A stretch of 64,000 nucleotides of DNA, taken from a bacterium (GTDB lineage Bacteria; Hydrothermota; Tepidihabitantia; SM23-42; JAOAFX01). Positions 7,278 through 17,021 of the stretch are shown here, in pieces. The position numbers and the translations under genes were made by a program. Numbering within the stretch: the stretch's first letter is position 1; each line of letters starts with the position of its first letter. The DNA lies in NCBI GenBank assembly GCA_036382775.1, contig DASVHD010000029.1:176303-240302 (forward strand), in the 5' to 3' direction. The notes beneath the pieces are model-generated. The model saw nothing but the letters and a program-made list of their open reading frames with translations. It was not told where the DNA came from and did no database searches.

Positions 7278-10169
7278 TTAATTTCCGTTTTCCTGCAGCA
7301 TCCGTTTTATATCCTCATGTCTCTTTCTTCCTGCCTCGGTGCGGAACTGAAATTTTCTGCCGTCCCCGTTTTTATCAAGCAGGTCCTTGCCGTAGATCAA
7401 ACCGACGTCGTCCAAAGAACGGCCGGCCAGAGCGCCGGACTTGGGTTGCACCACGGGTGTCATCGCTTTGCAGATCTCGGCGGTCACGTCCTTGCGTTCG
7501 CCGGTGACGGTCCAGTAAACCTTGGTTCCGGGCTTGCCGCCGATGGCAAAATGATTCCCGCTGACGTCCTCGGCAATATAAACGTCCGAAGTGCCGACGC
7601 CGGTCAATTGGATCATGGGATTTTTATTTAAGGCGTCGAAATAATCCGGCAGCTGCACATCCACCCGGCCCTTGGAGCCGATCATTGCCGAGCCTCGATA
7701 AAACATCACCGCTTCCGACGAATTCATGGAATACTGATTGAGGATCTTGTTGTCCGGATCAAGCGGGTGATCCACGGCAAAACCGGCAAATCCCTGAACC
7801 ACCTGATAGCAGCGTAGCTGATCGTCGCCGCTTGCCGTTGTCCCGTTAAAAGCGGCGGAGTTTCTCCAATATATAGGAACTACAGAATGCTCTCCGGTCG
7901 CAAAACTATAACTACCATCAGCAGTATCATCAGCCCCTCCGGCCACGGTCGCACAGTAGCCGGCATAGTTCAAAACTCCTCCACTAACGGTTGAAAAGCT
8001 ACTGCCAGTGATATTATGATCCCCGCCGGACACGGTCGCATAAAAAGAGTTTGCGCGGTTATACGCTCCTCCGGCCACGGTCGCATAGTAGCCGCCGGCA
8101 TAGTTATTCATCCCGCCGCCCACGGTCGCGTAATCTGCATAGACGGTATCATTCTTACCTCCTGCCACGGTCGCATATTGGTAGCTGGCACTGTTATTGC
8201 TTCCCCCGCCTACGAATGCATATCGACTGAGCGCGGAATTGTTCCAGCCGCCAGCCACGATCGCGCCGGTATCGCTCGATGCATCACCCGCTAGATTGCT
8301 ATAGCCGGACAGAACACCGCCATATGGGGCTTTTACCGAATCCGCACAACCTCCGGAAATGGACGCGAAAGGTCGGCTTGCAGTATTGCCAAATCCACCG
8401 CCCACATACGCACCTTTTGCGATCGCTGAATTGTTCCAGCCGCCGGCCACGGTCGCGCCGGTATCGGTATCCGCGTCCCCGGCCCGGTTTTTCCAGCCAG
8501 AACCCACGCCGCTGAATGTCGCCCATGCCGAATCTCCATAACCTCCGCCAATAGTCGATTGCTCACCGAGTGCAAGATTGGCTTGCCCTCCGGCGATCGT
8601 CGCGAAAGGTCCAGTTGCATCATTGCCAGATCCCCCGCCCACGGTTGACGTGTTCCCGCCGGCAATATTGTTCATCCCGCCGCTCAAGGTCGTATTCTGG
8701 TTGATCGCGGTGTTATTATATCCCCCGCCCACGGTCGAGTAGGCGCTACCCGCGTAATTGGAATATCCGCCGGCCACGGTCGCCGCGTATCCATTGGCAG
8801 TGTCAGACCATCCCCCGCCAACGGTGGTCAGCATGCTGTAGGCCGCGTTGTTCCCTCCGCCGGCCACGGTCGCATAACCCGCGCCGGCCGTGTTGCCGAT
8901 CCCCCCGGCTACGGTCGCATAGTCATAGCTGGCAACGTTGTTGTTCCCGCCGCTTACAGTCGCAATATAACCGCTGGCAGTGTTATTGAATCCTCCGCCT
9001 ACGAATGTATATTTATCGATTGCGGAGTTGTCCTTGCCGCCAGCCACGACCGCGGCAGTATCTGTCACAACATCGCCGGCGAGGTTGGAGTAGCCGGAAC
9101 CCACGCCGCCGTAGTAAGCTTTTGCCGAATCCGCATAACCTCCGCCAACGGTCGCCCAGGCGTTGTTCGCGACATTGGCGTATCCTCCGGCCACGGTCGA
9201 ATAATCCCCAGAGGCCGTGTTGCTGGCTCCTCCGGCCAAGGATCCATAATTGCCGCTGGCGGTGTTGCCAAACCCACCACCTACGGTTCCGGCATAGCCG
9301 CCGGCTCGATTTCTAATCCCGCCAAATGCAGACGCATAATAGTTACCGGCGATATTATAAAGCCCGCCGCCAACCGTGCAATATTTGTAATTTTGACCCG
9401 CGACGCCGGTAGTACAGGCCCCGCCGAAATTCACGTGCGTGCTGTCGGCGTTGCCAAGCAGAACGTTACCGGCGCGGGCAAGACCCCACCGGCCGCCGGT
9501 CTGGAGCGTCGTATCCGCGCCGTCGGAAATAAGATAATTCCAATCGGCGTCGGCGCCGACGACATCGGTCGCGGGCTGCCAGGCAACACCGGTCCACTTG
9601 ATAACCTGATTGGTCGAAGCGCCGGCGCGCGCGATCTTGGCCATGGTCACCGCGGTGTCAATGATCATCGGCGTGAAGATGGAATTCACCTGGCTTTCAT
9701 TGACATACCGCGCGTCCAGGGCCGTCGTGTCCTTGCCCTGCAAGAGACGCGCGTATGCCGCCGTGTCCGAATTGGTCGCGGTATAGGCATACGGAACCGA
9801 CACGATCCTGGTGCGCGGCGCCAGAGTAATGCCGGCAACGGTCAGTTCCAGCCAGCGGTCCACGCTTTTCGTGAACACCGTATCCGGGATCGGCGTAAGA
9901 GTCCCCAAGAGCACGCTGAAAATACCCTTGCTGATGCTTATCGGCTGTGTTTCATACCACAGCTGCGTTCCGCCGCCGGACGATGACCAGATGCCGAAGG
10001 TCATGGAGACCGCGGGATTGGTGATGGGATTGCCCAGTGTGTCCGTGAGATAACCCTGGTAATTGAGCAGGCGCGGCGCAAGGCGCGCGTTGCCTTCGTT
10101 TTTAAAGACTGACTGGCTGAAAGCGACTGCCAGAATAATTGCTATGCATATTCCCGATTTGTTAATCAT
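7278..10169 (-). CDS. Giant secreted protein with Hep_Hag/YadA-head-like repeat array (paralogue 3)
   Basis: 963 residues; ATG 10169 is preceded by AAAGGGAGGTTTT. Signal peptide about 1-19 (AVAFSQ). The shared N-module is at about 30-145, then a linker (ARYVNESQVNSIF, WNYLISDGADTTLQ). From about 245 to 745 there are roughly 30 copies of a 15-16 residue unit of the type NTASGxYATVxGGG. This matches the left-handed beta-roll repeats of trimeric adhesin heads. A larger unit (ADSxKAxxGGV.SGYxNLAGD...DTxAxVAGGxxNSA) recurs three times. The C-module (DHPLDPDNKILNQ, MFYRG, LPDYFDALN, VYIAED, KVYWTVTGERKD) ends the protein. It is likely a surface adhesin or fibre; no membrane-anchor domain of the YadA type is visible, so attachment must differ. 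Repeats are conserved at DNA level. Confidence 0.8.
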   Translation of the reverse strand: MINKSGICIAIILAVAFSQSVFKNEGNARLAPRLLNYQGYLTDTLGNPITNPAVSMTFGIWSSSGGGTQLWYETQPISISKGIFSVLLGTLTPIPDTVFTKSVDRWLELTVAGITLAPRTRIVSVPYAYTATNSDTAAYARLLQGKDTTALDARYVNESQVNSIFTPMIIDTAVTMAKIARAGASTNQVIKWTGVAWQPATDVVGADADWNYLISDGADTTLQTGGRWGLARAGNVLLGNADSTHVNFGGACTTGVAGQNYKYCTVGGGLYNIAGNYYASAFGGIRNRAGGYAGTVGGGFGNTASGNYGSLAGGASNTASGDYSTVAGGYANVANNAWATVGGGYADSAKAYYGGVGSGYSNLAGDVVTDTAAVVAGGKDNSAIDKYTFVGGGFNNTASGYIATVSGGNNNVASYDYATVAGGIGNTAGAGYATVAGGGNNAAYSMLTTVGGGWSDTANGYAATVAGGYSNYAGSAYSTVGGGYNNTAINQNTTLSGGMNNIAGGNTSTVGGGSGNDATGPFATIAGGQANLALGEQSTIGGGYGDSAWATFSGVGSGWKNRAGDADTDTGATVAGGWNNSAIAKGAYVGGGFGNTASRPFASISGGCADSVKAPYGGVLSGYSNLAGDASSDTGAIVAGGWNNSALSRYAFVGGGSNNSASYQYATVAGGKNDTVYADYATVGGGMNNYAGGYYATVAGGAYNRANSFYATVSGGDHNITGSSFSTVSGGVLNYAGYCATVAGGADDTADGSYSFATGEHSVVPIYWRNSAAFNGTTASGDDQLRCYQVVQGFAGFAVDHPLDPDNKILNQYSMNSSEAVMFYRGSAMIGSKGRVDVQLPDYFDALNKNPMIQLTGVGTSDVYIAEDVSGNHFAIGGKPGTKVYWTVTGERKDVTAEICKAMTPVVQPKSGALAGRSLDDVGLIYGKDLLDKNGDGRKFQFRTEAGRKRHEDIKRMLQENGN

Positions 10170-10245
10170 AAAACCTCCCTTTTTTTCTGGTGATTATGTG
10201 ATTATGTAATTATGTAATTTAGTAATTAACCGATTACTGATTAAC

Positions 10246-10273
10246 AGTTTATTCAGCGTGGGACTTAAGTCAA
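10246..10273 (-). promoter_or_regulatory. Promoter of the 963-residue repeat protein
   Basis: Minus strand TTGACT (10273-10268), 16-bp spacer, TAAACT (10251-10246). The 75-nt A+T-rich leader ends with GGGAGG before ATG 10169. Confidence 0.55.
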
Positions 10274-10484
10274 TGGCGTTAAAACGTTCAGAGCGTTAAT
10301 CTCGTTGAGATCGTTTGGAGCGCTTAAATCGTTAGTATTGTTTAGGTCGTAATGTCAACATCTTTTTTGTCACTCCTGAGGAAGCAGGAGTCCAGGAATA
10401 AAAACTGGATTCCGTGTCCCTTCGTTTACCTCGAGACTGTTAGTAAACACGGAATGACAAAATGCTCTTATTTGGGACTACGGA
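10262..10484. repeat. cgtt-rich tract and family A repeat copy
   Basis: 10262-10345 is a degenerate run of cgtt/gttaa words like that at 525-600; both lie upstream of paralogous surface genes. 10370-10461 is a long family A copy (cactcctg...caggagtcc then ggattccg...cggaatgac). No gene is supported. Confidence 0.55.
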
Positions 10485-13400
10485 TTACTGATCACCGTCT
10501 ACGATCCTTTTCGCTTGTTCATGCACGCCGCGGCCTTCTTCGGTCTTGAACTTGAAGAGGTCCGGATTTTTCTGATTGAGACCATCGTAAATGCCGATCA
10601 TGGCGTCGTCGTCGATGGAATGACCGCGCAATCCGCCCTTCTTCTCCTGTACGACCGGTGTCTGGATGCGCGCAATCTCGGCATGAATATCCTTGCGTTC
10701 GGCCGTGACAGTCCAGTAGACTTTGGTATTGGGCCTACCACCGATCGTGAAACGATTACCTGTAATATCTTCGGCTATGTATATCTCATATGTCCCAACA
10801 CCGGTCAATTGGATGCGCGGATTGCGATTGATATCGTCAAAATAATCAGGTAGATCCACAGTTGCACGACCATTTGCATTGAGTACGACCGAACCGCAGT
10901 ACATGAGCATAACTTCATCCGAACCTACCGCGTACTGATTGAGGATCTTATTCATCGGATCATGTGGATGGTCCATTGCAAAATCCAATGTGCCCGTCGA
11001 AAACGCCGCAGCGCGTACTTGGTTCTTGGCAATTGTATGGCTGGTCGTAAAAGCCGCTGAATTCGTATCGCTGGCAGCGACCATGGTGCTGTAATTAGCA
11101 GCAAAACTGAAATATGCTGCAGCAGTATCTCTATACCCGCCCGCCACGGTCGCATAGTAATTACTGGCACTGTTCTCCCGCCCACCGGTTACGGTCGCAT
11201 AGTAATTACTGGCACTGTTCTCACGCCCGCCGCCCACGGTCGCAGCGTAATTGCTGGCGTTGTTGGATATTCCACCACCCACAGTCGCATGGGTACCGCT
11301 GGCAGTATTGCTATACCCACCGCCCACGGTCGCACGCGTACCACTGGCATTGTTAAGGTACCCGCCAGATACTGTGCAGTATTTAAAGTTCTGACCCGAT
11401 GATCCGGTCGTGCACGCAACGCCAAAGTTGACATGCGTGCTGTCAGCATTACCATATAGCGTGTTGCCCGGTCGGGCAAGACCCCACCTGCTACCCATTT
11501 GCAGAGTTGTATCAGCCGTGTCGGTAATAAGAAAATTCCAGTCATTATCAGAACTACCTGAACCCCATGCCAATTGACCGCTGGCATTTGTGACCATGGC
11601 CTGGCCATCCGTTCCCCTCTGCCTGGGAAATTCATAACCCATGGCCTCGGTGCCGAACCAGACATGTGGCATATCCACCATGAACGTCGAATCCTGGGTC
11701 AAATTGCTATTAACTCCGAAGAGATAGGAACAAAACCCGGTGGTGGTGATGGTATCGGCATAACCACCGACAATGACCGAGTAATTACCGACATTGTAGT
11801 TTTGTACTCCGCCACCCACGGTGGCAAATGATCCGTTGGCGACGTTGTTCCAGCCGCCGGCCACGGTCGTAAATTGGCTGCTGGCGGTATTGTTAAATCC
11901 ACCACCCACGCTCGCCATGGCGCCGCTGGCCGTGTTATTACATCCGCCACCCACGGTCGCATCCTGATTGCTGGCTTTGTTGTTGTATCCACCTGCCACA
12001 GTACAGTATTTATAATTCTGCCCTGAAAAGCCAGTCGCGCAGGCAACACCAAGATTCACATGCGTGCTGTCCGCGTTACCGTAAAGCATATTGCCCGCAC
12101 GGGCAAGACCCCACGTACTACTCGTCGTCAATGTAGTATCATTACCATCAGTAACCCTAAAATTCCAGTCATTATCCATGGCTGTATTTTGCCAGGTGCC
12201 AAGACCCGAGGCGTCAGAGGTTAAAACTTTACCCGCACCCTGATTACCATCTGCCATTTTGATATTCCCAATAATATGGAGAGTAGTATCAGGAGTGGTC
12301 GTGCCAATGCCAACATGGCCCGTACTGCTTAAATGCATGGCTTCTGTAACAGAACCGCTATTAAAGGTTCGAAACCTTAATTCTGTTGAACCAGAATTAT
12401 CACTACGCCTTGCTTGAAAATAAGCAACATTCCCTGTTGCATAGGGGGTTATAATTACAGAACCTGGTATATGAATATTCTGTGAACCGGATTGCAGTCC
12501 ATCATCAACCAGCCATATATCAGAAGACCCATCAACATCCAATTTTCCGCGTGGCGATGTAGTTCCAATGCCGACATTACCAGAAACATTAGAATACATG
12601 TCAGAACCGGTGATCACCCAGTCAGCATCAGGAACACCGTAAGTCCAGTTCAGCTGACCGTTGGCATTCGTATACAGAACCTGGCCATCCGCACCTCGCT
12701 GCCTGGGAAACTCGTAACCCGTCGCCTCATCCCCGAACCAGACATGCGGCATATCGACCATGATAGTTGAATCCTGCGTCAAATTGCTGTTTATGCCGAA
12801 AAGATAGGAATAATCCCCGGTCGTACTGATCGTATCCGCGTAACCACCAACAATAGCAGAATATTTACCGCCGGCATAATTCAAAAAACCACCGCCCACG
12901 GTCGCGTTGCTATCATATGCAGTGTTTTCTCTCCCACCGCCAATCGCAGTAAAATAGTGAGCTGCGTAGTTCTCGTAACCACCGCCAATTGAAGCATAAG
13001 GACCTTCGGCGTTATTATAATAACCACCGCCAACTGAACCATAACTTTGGATTGTGCTATTTGATTTGCCACCGGCAACCGTACCATATTTGCCGGCAAG
13101 ATTGGCCTCACCGCCGCCGATTGTGGAACCTGAATCATTTGCAGAATTAACATGCCCTCCACCGATCGTTGAATATATCGTTGAGGAATTTTCTCCAGCA
13201 TCGTTATCAAATCCACCAGCAATGGTAGAATAGGTGCCGTTGGCAATGTTGGACTTACCACCACCAATCGTAGAATATTCGCCTGCAGAGTTATGCTCTC
13301 CGCCACCCACTGCCGCACCGGTGCCAGTGGCGGCGTTGAGATGTCCACCAGAAACAGTACAATATTCGAAGTGCTCACCATCTGTGCCGGTCGTACAAGC

Positions 13401-14972
13401 GACTCCAAAGTTTATATGTGTCCTGTCATATATGCCATAAAGCATATTGCCGGCACGGGCAAGACCCCATTTGCCGCCCATTTGAAGGGTTGTATCCGCC
13501 CCTTCAGAAACACGAAAAATCCATTCTGAACCGCCAAAACTCCATGCCAGTTGTCCGCTGCTGTCGGTGGCCAATAACTGGCCATTCGTACCCCGCGATA
13601 TTGGAAACTCATAACCATTGGTTTCGGTGCCGAATCTGATATGCGGTAAATCAACCATAAATGTGGAATCCTCAGTGAGATTGCTGTTGATGCCGAAAAG
13701 ATAGGAATACTGACCAGTCTCACTAATCGTATCAGCATAACCGCCGGCAATGGTGGTATAAATGCCTTCTGCGCTGTTAGAATAACCACCGCCTACGGTT
13801 GAAAAGTATTCACTGGCACCATTGGCTTCGCCGCCACCCACGGTTGACTGGTACTCACTGGCAGCATTGCTCGACCCGCCGCCCACGGTCGCATGATCCC
13901 CGCTGGCGGTATTATCAGAGCCGCCGCCAATAGCCGCATGCAGACCGCTGGCAGTGTTGTGATCTCCACCCGCCACGGTCGCATACAGCCATCCGGCTGT
14001 ATTGAAATATCCTCCGCTCACCGTTGCGTATTTTGCTGTTGCCTTGTTACTCGTTCCGCCACTCACCGTCGCGTAGCTAGCAATTGCCAGGTTATCCCTT
14101 CCACCACCAACAAATGCAGCGGTGTCACCAATTTGATCTCCTGCTACATTGTGCCAACCCGAAGAGACGCCACCAAATATTGCTTTGACTGTATCCATTA
14201 ATCCCCCGCCCACGGTCGCATAAGTGTTACTGGCGGTGTTGCTGGCTCCGCCTGCCACGGTCGCACCGGGCAAGCTCGCTGCGTTGTTATTGCCGCCGCC
14301 AACTGTGCAATATTTGTTATTTTGACCTAAGGTCCCGGTCGTACTGATTACTCCGAGGTTCACGTGTGTGCTGTCGGCAGTACCATATAGCATATTGCCC
14401 GGACGGGCAACTCCCCACCTGCCGCCCATCTGGAGTGTCGTATCCGCGCCATCGGAAATAAGATAAATCCAATCATTATCCGGTGCGGAGTTTCGGGCAT
14501 AGACCGCGGTATCCGAGTAGGTTGATGTATACGCATACGCCGAAGACACGATCTGGGTACGGGGCGTGAGCGTTTGCCCGGCAACAGATAATTCCAGCCA
14601 GCGACCGGTGCTGTTCAGGAAAACGCTGTCCGGGATCGCAGTGACGCTGCCCAGGAGCACGTTGAAAATGCCCTTATCAACGCTGACTGATGGTTGAGTT
14701 TCTGTCCATTTCTGTGCACCACCGGAAGAATTATCGAATATAGCGAATGACATCGAAACGGACGAATTATTGATCGGGTTGCCCAATGTGTCCGTAAGAT
14801 ATCCCTGATAATTGAGCAGACGCGGCGCAAGGCGCGCATCATTATTTTTTGCAAGGCTAAAGTCCCGCCGTGCAGGATCATGACCTCGCCCTACATTTTC
14901 ATTATTGACCGCCTGGCTGAATGCCATATTTACAAGCATTATGCATGTAAATGTGATGATATTGCGTTTCAT
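10485..14972 (-). CDS. Giant secreted multi-block repeat protein (paralogue 4)
   Basis: 1495 residues from ATG 14972, preceded by GGGGGGAGGAAAAA. Signal peptide about 1-20 (NMAFSQ). The shared N-module lies near 45-165. Four blocks follow. Each opens with a WxxxxSDGADTTLQMGG-like and ARPGNMLYGxADSTHVN segment, runs through several 15-16 residue ATVxGGGxxNxAS repeats, and ends with YADTIxxTGxYSYLFG, NLTxDSTFMVDxPHxxFG and GYEFPRQRGxDGQ. Between blocks two and three sits a tail-fibre-like stretch with GNVGIGTTSPRGKLDV and HVGIGTTTPD. The same C-module as in the 963-residue paralogue closes it (DHPHDPMNKILNQY, PDYFDDINRNP, KVYWTVTAERKD). It is predicted to be an elongated trimeric surface fibre; function is inferred only. 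Long near-identical blocks make slippage or assembly error possible. Confidence 0.8.
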   Translation of the reverse strand: MKRNIITFTCIMLVNMAFSQAVNNENVGRGHDPARRDFSLAKNNDARLAPRLLNYQGYLTDTLGNPINNSSVSMSFAIFDNSSGGAQKWTETQPSVSVDKGIFNVLLGSVTAIPDSVFLNSTGRWLELSVAGQTLTPRTQIVSSAYAYTSTYSDTAVYARNSAPDNDWIYLISDGADTTLQMGGRWGVARPGNMLYGTADSTHVNLGVISTTGTLGQNNKYCTVGGGNNNAASLPGATVAGGASNTASNTYATVGGGLMDTVKAIFGGVSSGWHNVAGDQIGDTAAFVGGGRDNLAIASYATVSGGTSNKATAKYATVSGGYFNTAGWLYATVAGGDHNTASGLHAAIGGGSDNTASGDHATVGGGSSNAASEYQSTVGGGEANGASEYFSTVGGGYSNSAEGIYTTIAGGYADTISETGQYSYLFGINSNLTEDSTFMVDLPHIRFGTETNGYEFPISRGTNGQLLATDSSGQLAWSFGGSEWIFRVSEGADTTLQMGGKWGLARAGNMLYGIYDRTHINFGVACTTGTDGEHFEYCTVSGGHLNAATGTGAAVGGGEHNSAGEYSTIGGGKSNIANGTYSTIAGGFDNDAGENSSTIYSTIGGGHVNSANDSGSTIGGGEANLAGKYGTVAGGKSNSTIQSYGSVGGGYYNNAEGPYASIGGGYENYAAHYFTAIGGGRENTAYDSNATVGGGFLNYAGGKYSAIVGGYADTISTTGDYSYLFGINSNLTQDSTIMVDMPHVWFGDEATGYEFPRQRGADGQVLYTNANGQLNWTYGVPDADWVITGSDMYSNVSGNVGIGTTSPRGKLDVDGSSDIWLVDDGLQSGSQNIHIPGSVIITPYATGNVAYFQARRSDNSGSTELRFRTFNSGSVTEAMHLSSTGHVGIGTTTPDTTLHIIGNIKMADGNQGAGKVLTSDASGLGTWQNTAMDNDWNFRVTDGNDTTLTTSSTWGLARAGNMLYGNADSTHVNLGVACATGFSGQNYKYCTVAGGYNNKASNQDATVGGGCNNTASGAMASVGGGFNNTASSQFTTVAGGWNNVANGSFATVGGGVQNYNVGNYSVIVGGYADTITTTGFCSYLFGVNSNLTQDSTFMVDMPHVWFGTEAMGYEFPRQRGTDGQAMVTNASGQLAWGSGSSDNDWNFLITDTADTTLQMGSRWGLARPGNTLYGNADSTHVNFGVACTTGSSGQNFKYCTVSGGYLNNASGTRATVGGGYSNTASGTHATVGGGISNNASNYAATVGGGRENSASNYYATVTGGRENSASNYYATVAGGYRDTAAAYFSFAANYSTMVAASDTNSAAFTTSHTIAKNQVRAAAFSTGTLDFAMDHPHDPMNKILNQYAVGSDEVMLMYCGSVVLNANGRATVDLPDYFDDINRNPRIQLTGVGTYEIYIAEDITGNRFTIGGRPNTKVYWTVTAERKDIHAEIARIQTPVVQEKKGGLRGHSIDDDAMIGIYDGLNQKNPDLFKFKTEEGRGVHEQAKRIVDGDQ

Positions 14973-15082
14973 TTTTTCCTCCCCCCGTATTGTCATGATA
15001 CGGGATGATTATCTATATAGCTATTATACTACCGTGCTATTAATTATACTGTAATTACGAAAAATACAAGAGCATCTCTTTT

Positions 15083-15179
15083 TGTCACTCCTGCCGCGTA
15101 TCTTTGTACGGAATAAACTCCAGCAGGAGTCCAGGATTTAGAACATCTGGATTCCCGCGTGCGCGGGAATGACAGAGGA
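15083..15179. repeat. Family A palindromic repeat, long copy
   Basis: cactcctgccgcgt...cagcaggagtcc followed by ggattcccgcgtgcgcggga and atgaca, a nested palindrome. It precedes the yjbQ gene and underlies the non-genuine upstream extension of that frame. Confidence 0.7.
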
Positions 15180-15225
15180 ACGGAATAAACCCTTGCACAG
15201 AGATGTTTTTTATGTAAAATTGTTC

Positions 15226-15639
15226 ATGGCGGTGTTTGAATTCACCATTTCCACGACCCAGAACGAAGAATTGATCGACATCACCGACGAGGTGATCGAA
15301 CTGGTCAACAAATCAAAAATTTCCGACGGGATCGTCCACGTCTTTATACCCCATGCCACGGCCGGCGTGATCCTCAATGAAAGCGCCGACCCGAACATCA
15401 AGACCGATTTTTTAAAAGCCATGGAAAAAGCCATCCCGAAGCGCGCCAATTATCTTCATGATCATATCGACCAGAACGCGGCCGCCCATATCCGCAGCGC
15501 CGTGGTCGGTCCGAGCCTGACCATACCGCTTTACAAGGGAAGAGTAATGCTCGGGACCTGGCAGTCGATCATGTTCTGCGAGTTCGACGGCCCGCGGCAC
15601 AACCGCCGCGTCATGGTCCAGGTCATGGAAGGCAAATAA
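15226..15639 (+). CDS. yjbQ: YjbQ/UPF0047 family protein
   Basis: 137 residues from ATG 15226. The frame extends to 15169, but that part is repeat DNA and would add a non-family N-terminus. Family motifs are all present: HATAGVILNESADP, HDHIDQNAAAHIRS, GTWQSIMFCEFDGPR with NRRV after it. E. coli YjbQ can act as a weak thiamine-phosphate synthase; the true role of the family is not settled. No ribosome site stands out. tldD begins 16 nt after the stop, so the three genes yjbQ-tldD-tldE are probably one transcript. Confidence 0.9.
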   Translation: MAVFEFTISTTQNEELIDITDEVIELVNKSKISDGIVHVFIPHATAGVILNESADPNIKTDFLKAMEKAIPKRANYLHDHIDQNAAAHIRSAVVGPSLTIPLYKGRVMLGTWQSIMFCEFDGPRHNRRVMVQVMEGK

Positions 15640-15655
15640 CCCATACAAGAGTCCT

Positions 15656-17020
15656 GTGTTCGACCGGCTTAAAAAAGCTCTAGCGTCCATCCCCGCCGAT
15701 TACGCCGACATCCGGTATGAGATCAAGCACGAAACGAGGATCTCGTTTGACGGGAAAGAGCTCTCGCAGGTCGCGATAAATACCAGCGACGGGTTCGTGC
15801 TCCGTGTTCTCAAGGGCGGCGGGTTCGCGTCGTGCGCATTCACCGGGGAAAAAGACCTGGAAAAAGCCGTAAAAAGAAGCCTTGATAACGCAAAGATTAT
15901 CGGCCGCGCCAATGCCAAACCGACCGTGATTGCCGCGGTGCCTGTCATTAAAGAAGATCGCAAGCCAAACCTTAAGGAAGACCCGCGCTTGATATCGCTT
16001 GAAGAAAAGATCGCTCTGACAAAACACTACAACTCGATCGCCACGAGCCATCCCAGTATCGCGACTACAAGCATCGGTTACCTCGAGACTGTCCGGGAAA
16101 AATACTTCATCAGTTCCGACGGCGCGCAGGTCCGCGAAGATCTGGTCACGACCAGCATCAGCGGCATGATAACCAGCAGCGACGGCACGCTCCTGCAGAA
16201 TATCCGGGTCGCGGTAGGCGGCAGCAACGGTTTCGCCATCCTGCGCAACCGCGACGATGTGTTCGAGAACAAAAAACAGCTCGTGGTAGGACTGCTCAAG
16301 GCGCAGCCAGTCTCAGGCGGCGTTTACAACGTTATTTTGAACAACAGCATGGCCGGCGTTTTCACGCACGAGGCATTCGGGCATTTTTCCGAAGCTGACT
16401 CGATAGAGGACTACCCGACGATGCGCAAAAAAATGCAGATCGGCGCGCGCCTGGGCAGCGCGATCGTGACGATCACGGATAACCCGACCATGCCGGACCA
16501 GCTCGGTTTTTATTATTACGATGACGAGGGCGTTAAGGCGCAGGCAGTGACCTTATTGAAGGAAGGGATCCTCGCCGGACGCCTGCATTCGAGACGGACC
16601 GCCGCCGAATTCGACGAGCCGGCTAACGGCCGCTGCGTTGCCGAGGATTACCGCTACGCGCCGATCGTTCGTATGGGCACTATTTTTATCCGACCGGGCA
16701 AGGATAGCGTCGATGAACTCTTTGCCAAACTCGGCGATGGCCTGTATATTGTTGACGCCAAGGGAGGACAGACCGGCGGCGAGGATTTTACTTTCGGCGC
16801 TCAATACGGTTATATTGTCAAACGTGGCAAGAAAAGCGGCATGATCAGGGACATAAACATCACGGGCAACCTTTACCAGACATTGCAGAATATAAGCGCG
16901 GTCGCCAATGACTTTGTCCTGTCTCAGACCGGAGGCTGCGGTAAAGGGCAGATCAATATCCGTTCGTGCCACGGGGGGCCGCATATTTTAGTCCGGGATC
17001 TCGTGGTCGGAGGACATTAA
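15656..17020 (+). CDS. tldD: TldD metalloprotease subunit
   Basis: 454 residues beginning at GTG 15656. The zinc-binding HEAFGH motif is at 238-243 within FTHEAFGHFSEADSI, as in authentic TldD. TldD pairs with TldE/PmbA (next gene) to form a heterodimeric protease; the E. coli complex degrades unfolded peptides and matures microcin B17. Other conserved stretches include GGEDFTFGAQYGY and the C-terminal GGCGKGQ. The GTG start lacks a strong ribosome site but gives the expected length, as the family is about 450-480 residues. Spacing to tldE is 1 nt. Confidence 0.92.
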   Translation: MFDRLKKALASIPADYADIRYEIKHETRISFDGKELSQVAINTSDGFVLRVLKGGGFASCAFTGEKDLEKAVKRSLDNAKIIGRANAKPTVIAAVPVIKEDRKPNLKEDPRLISLEEKIALTKHYNSIATSHPSIATTSIGYLETVREKYFISSDGAQVREDLVTTSISGMITSSDGTLLQNIRVAVGGSNGFAILRNRDDVFENKKQLVVGLLKAQPVSGGVYNVILNNSMAGVFTHEAFGHFSEADSIEDYPTMRKKMQIGARLGSAIVTITDNPTMPDQLGFYYYDDEGVKAQAVTLLKEGILAGRLHSRRTAAEFDEPANGRCVAEDYRYAPIVRMGTIFIRPGKDSVDELFAKLGDGLYIVDAKGGQTGGEDFTFGAQYGYIVKRGKKSGMIRDINITGNLYQTLQNISAVANDFVLSQTGGCGKGQINIRSCHGGPHILVRDLVVGGH

Positions 17021-17021
17021 T

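Noticed and set aside
7860..9400. Regularly spaced ccgccggccacggtcgc-like words, also at 10900-14300, that look like a CRISPR array
   Set aside because: They lie in frame within two long ORFs and encode the ATVAGG segment of a protein repeat; spacing is about 48 nt with no unique spacers and no cas genes.
15169..15225. Longer N-terminus of YjbQ
   Set aside because: It follows directly on family A repeat DNA and is absent from the family; the later ATG gives the normal length.
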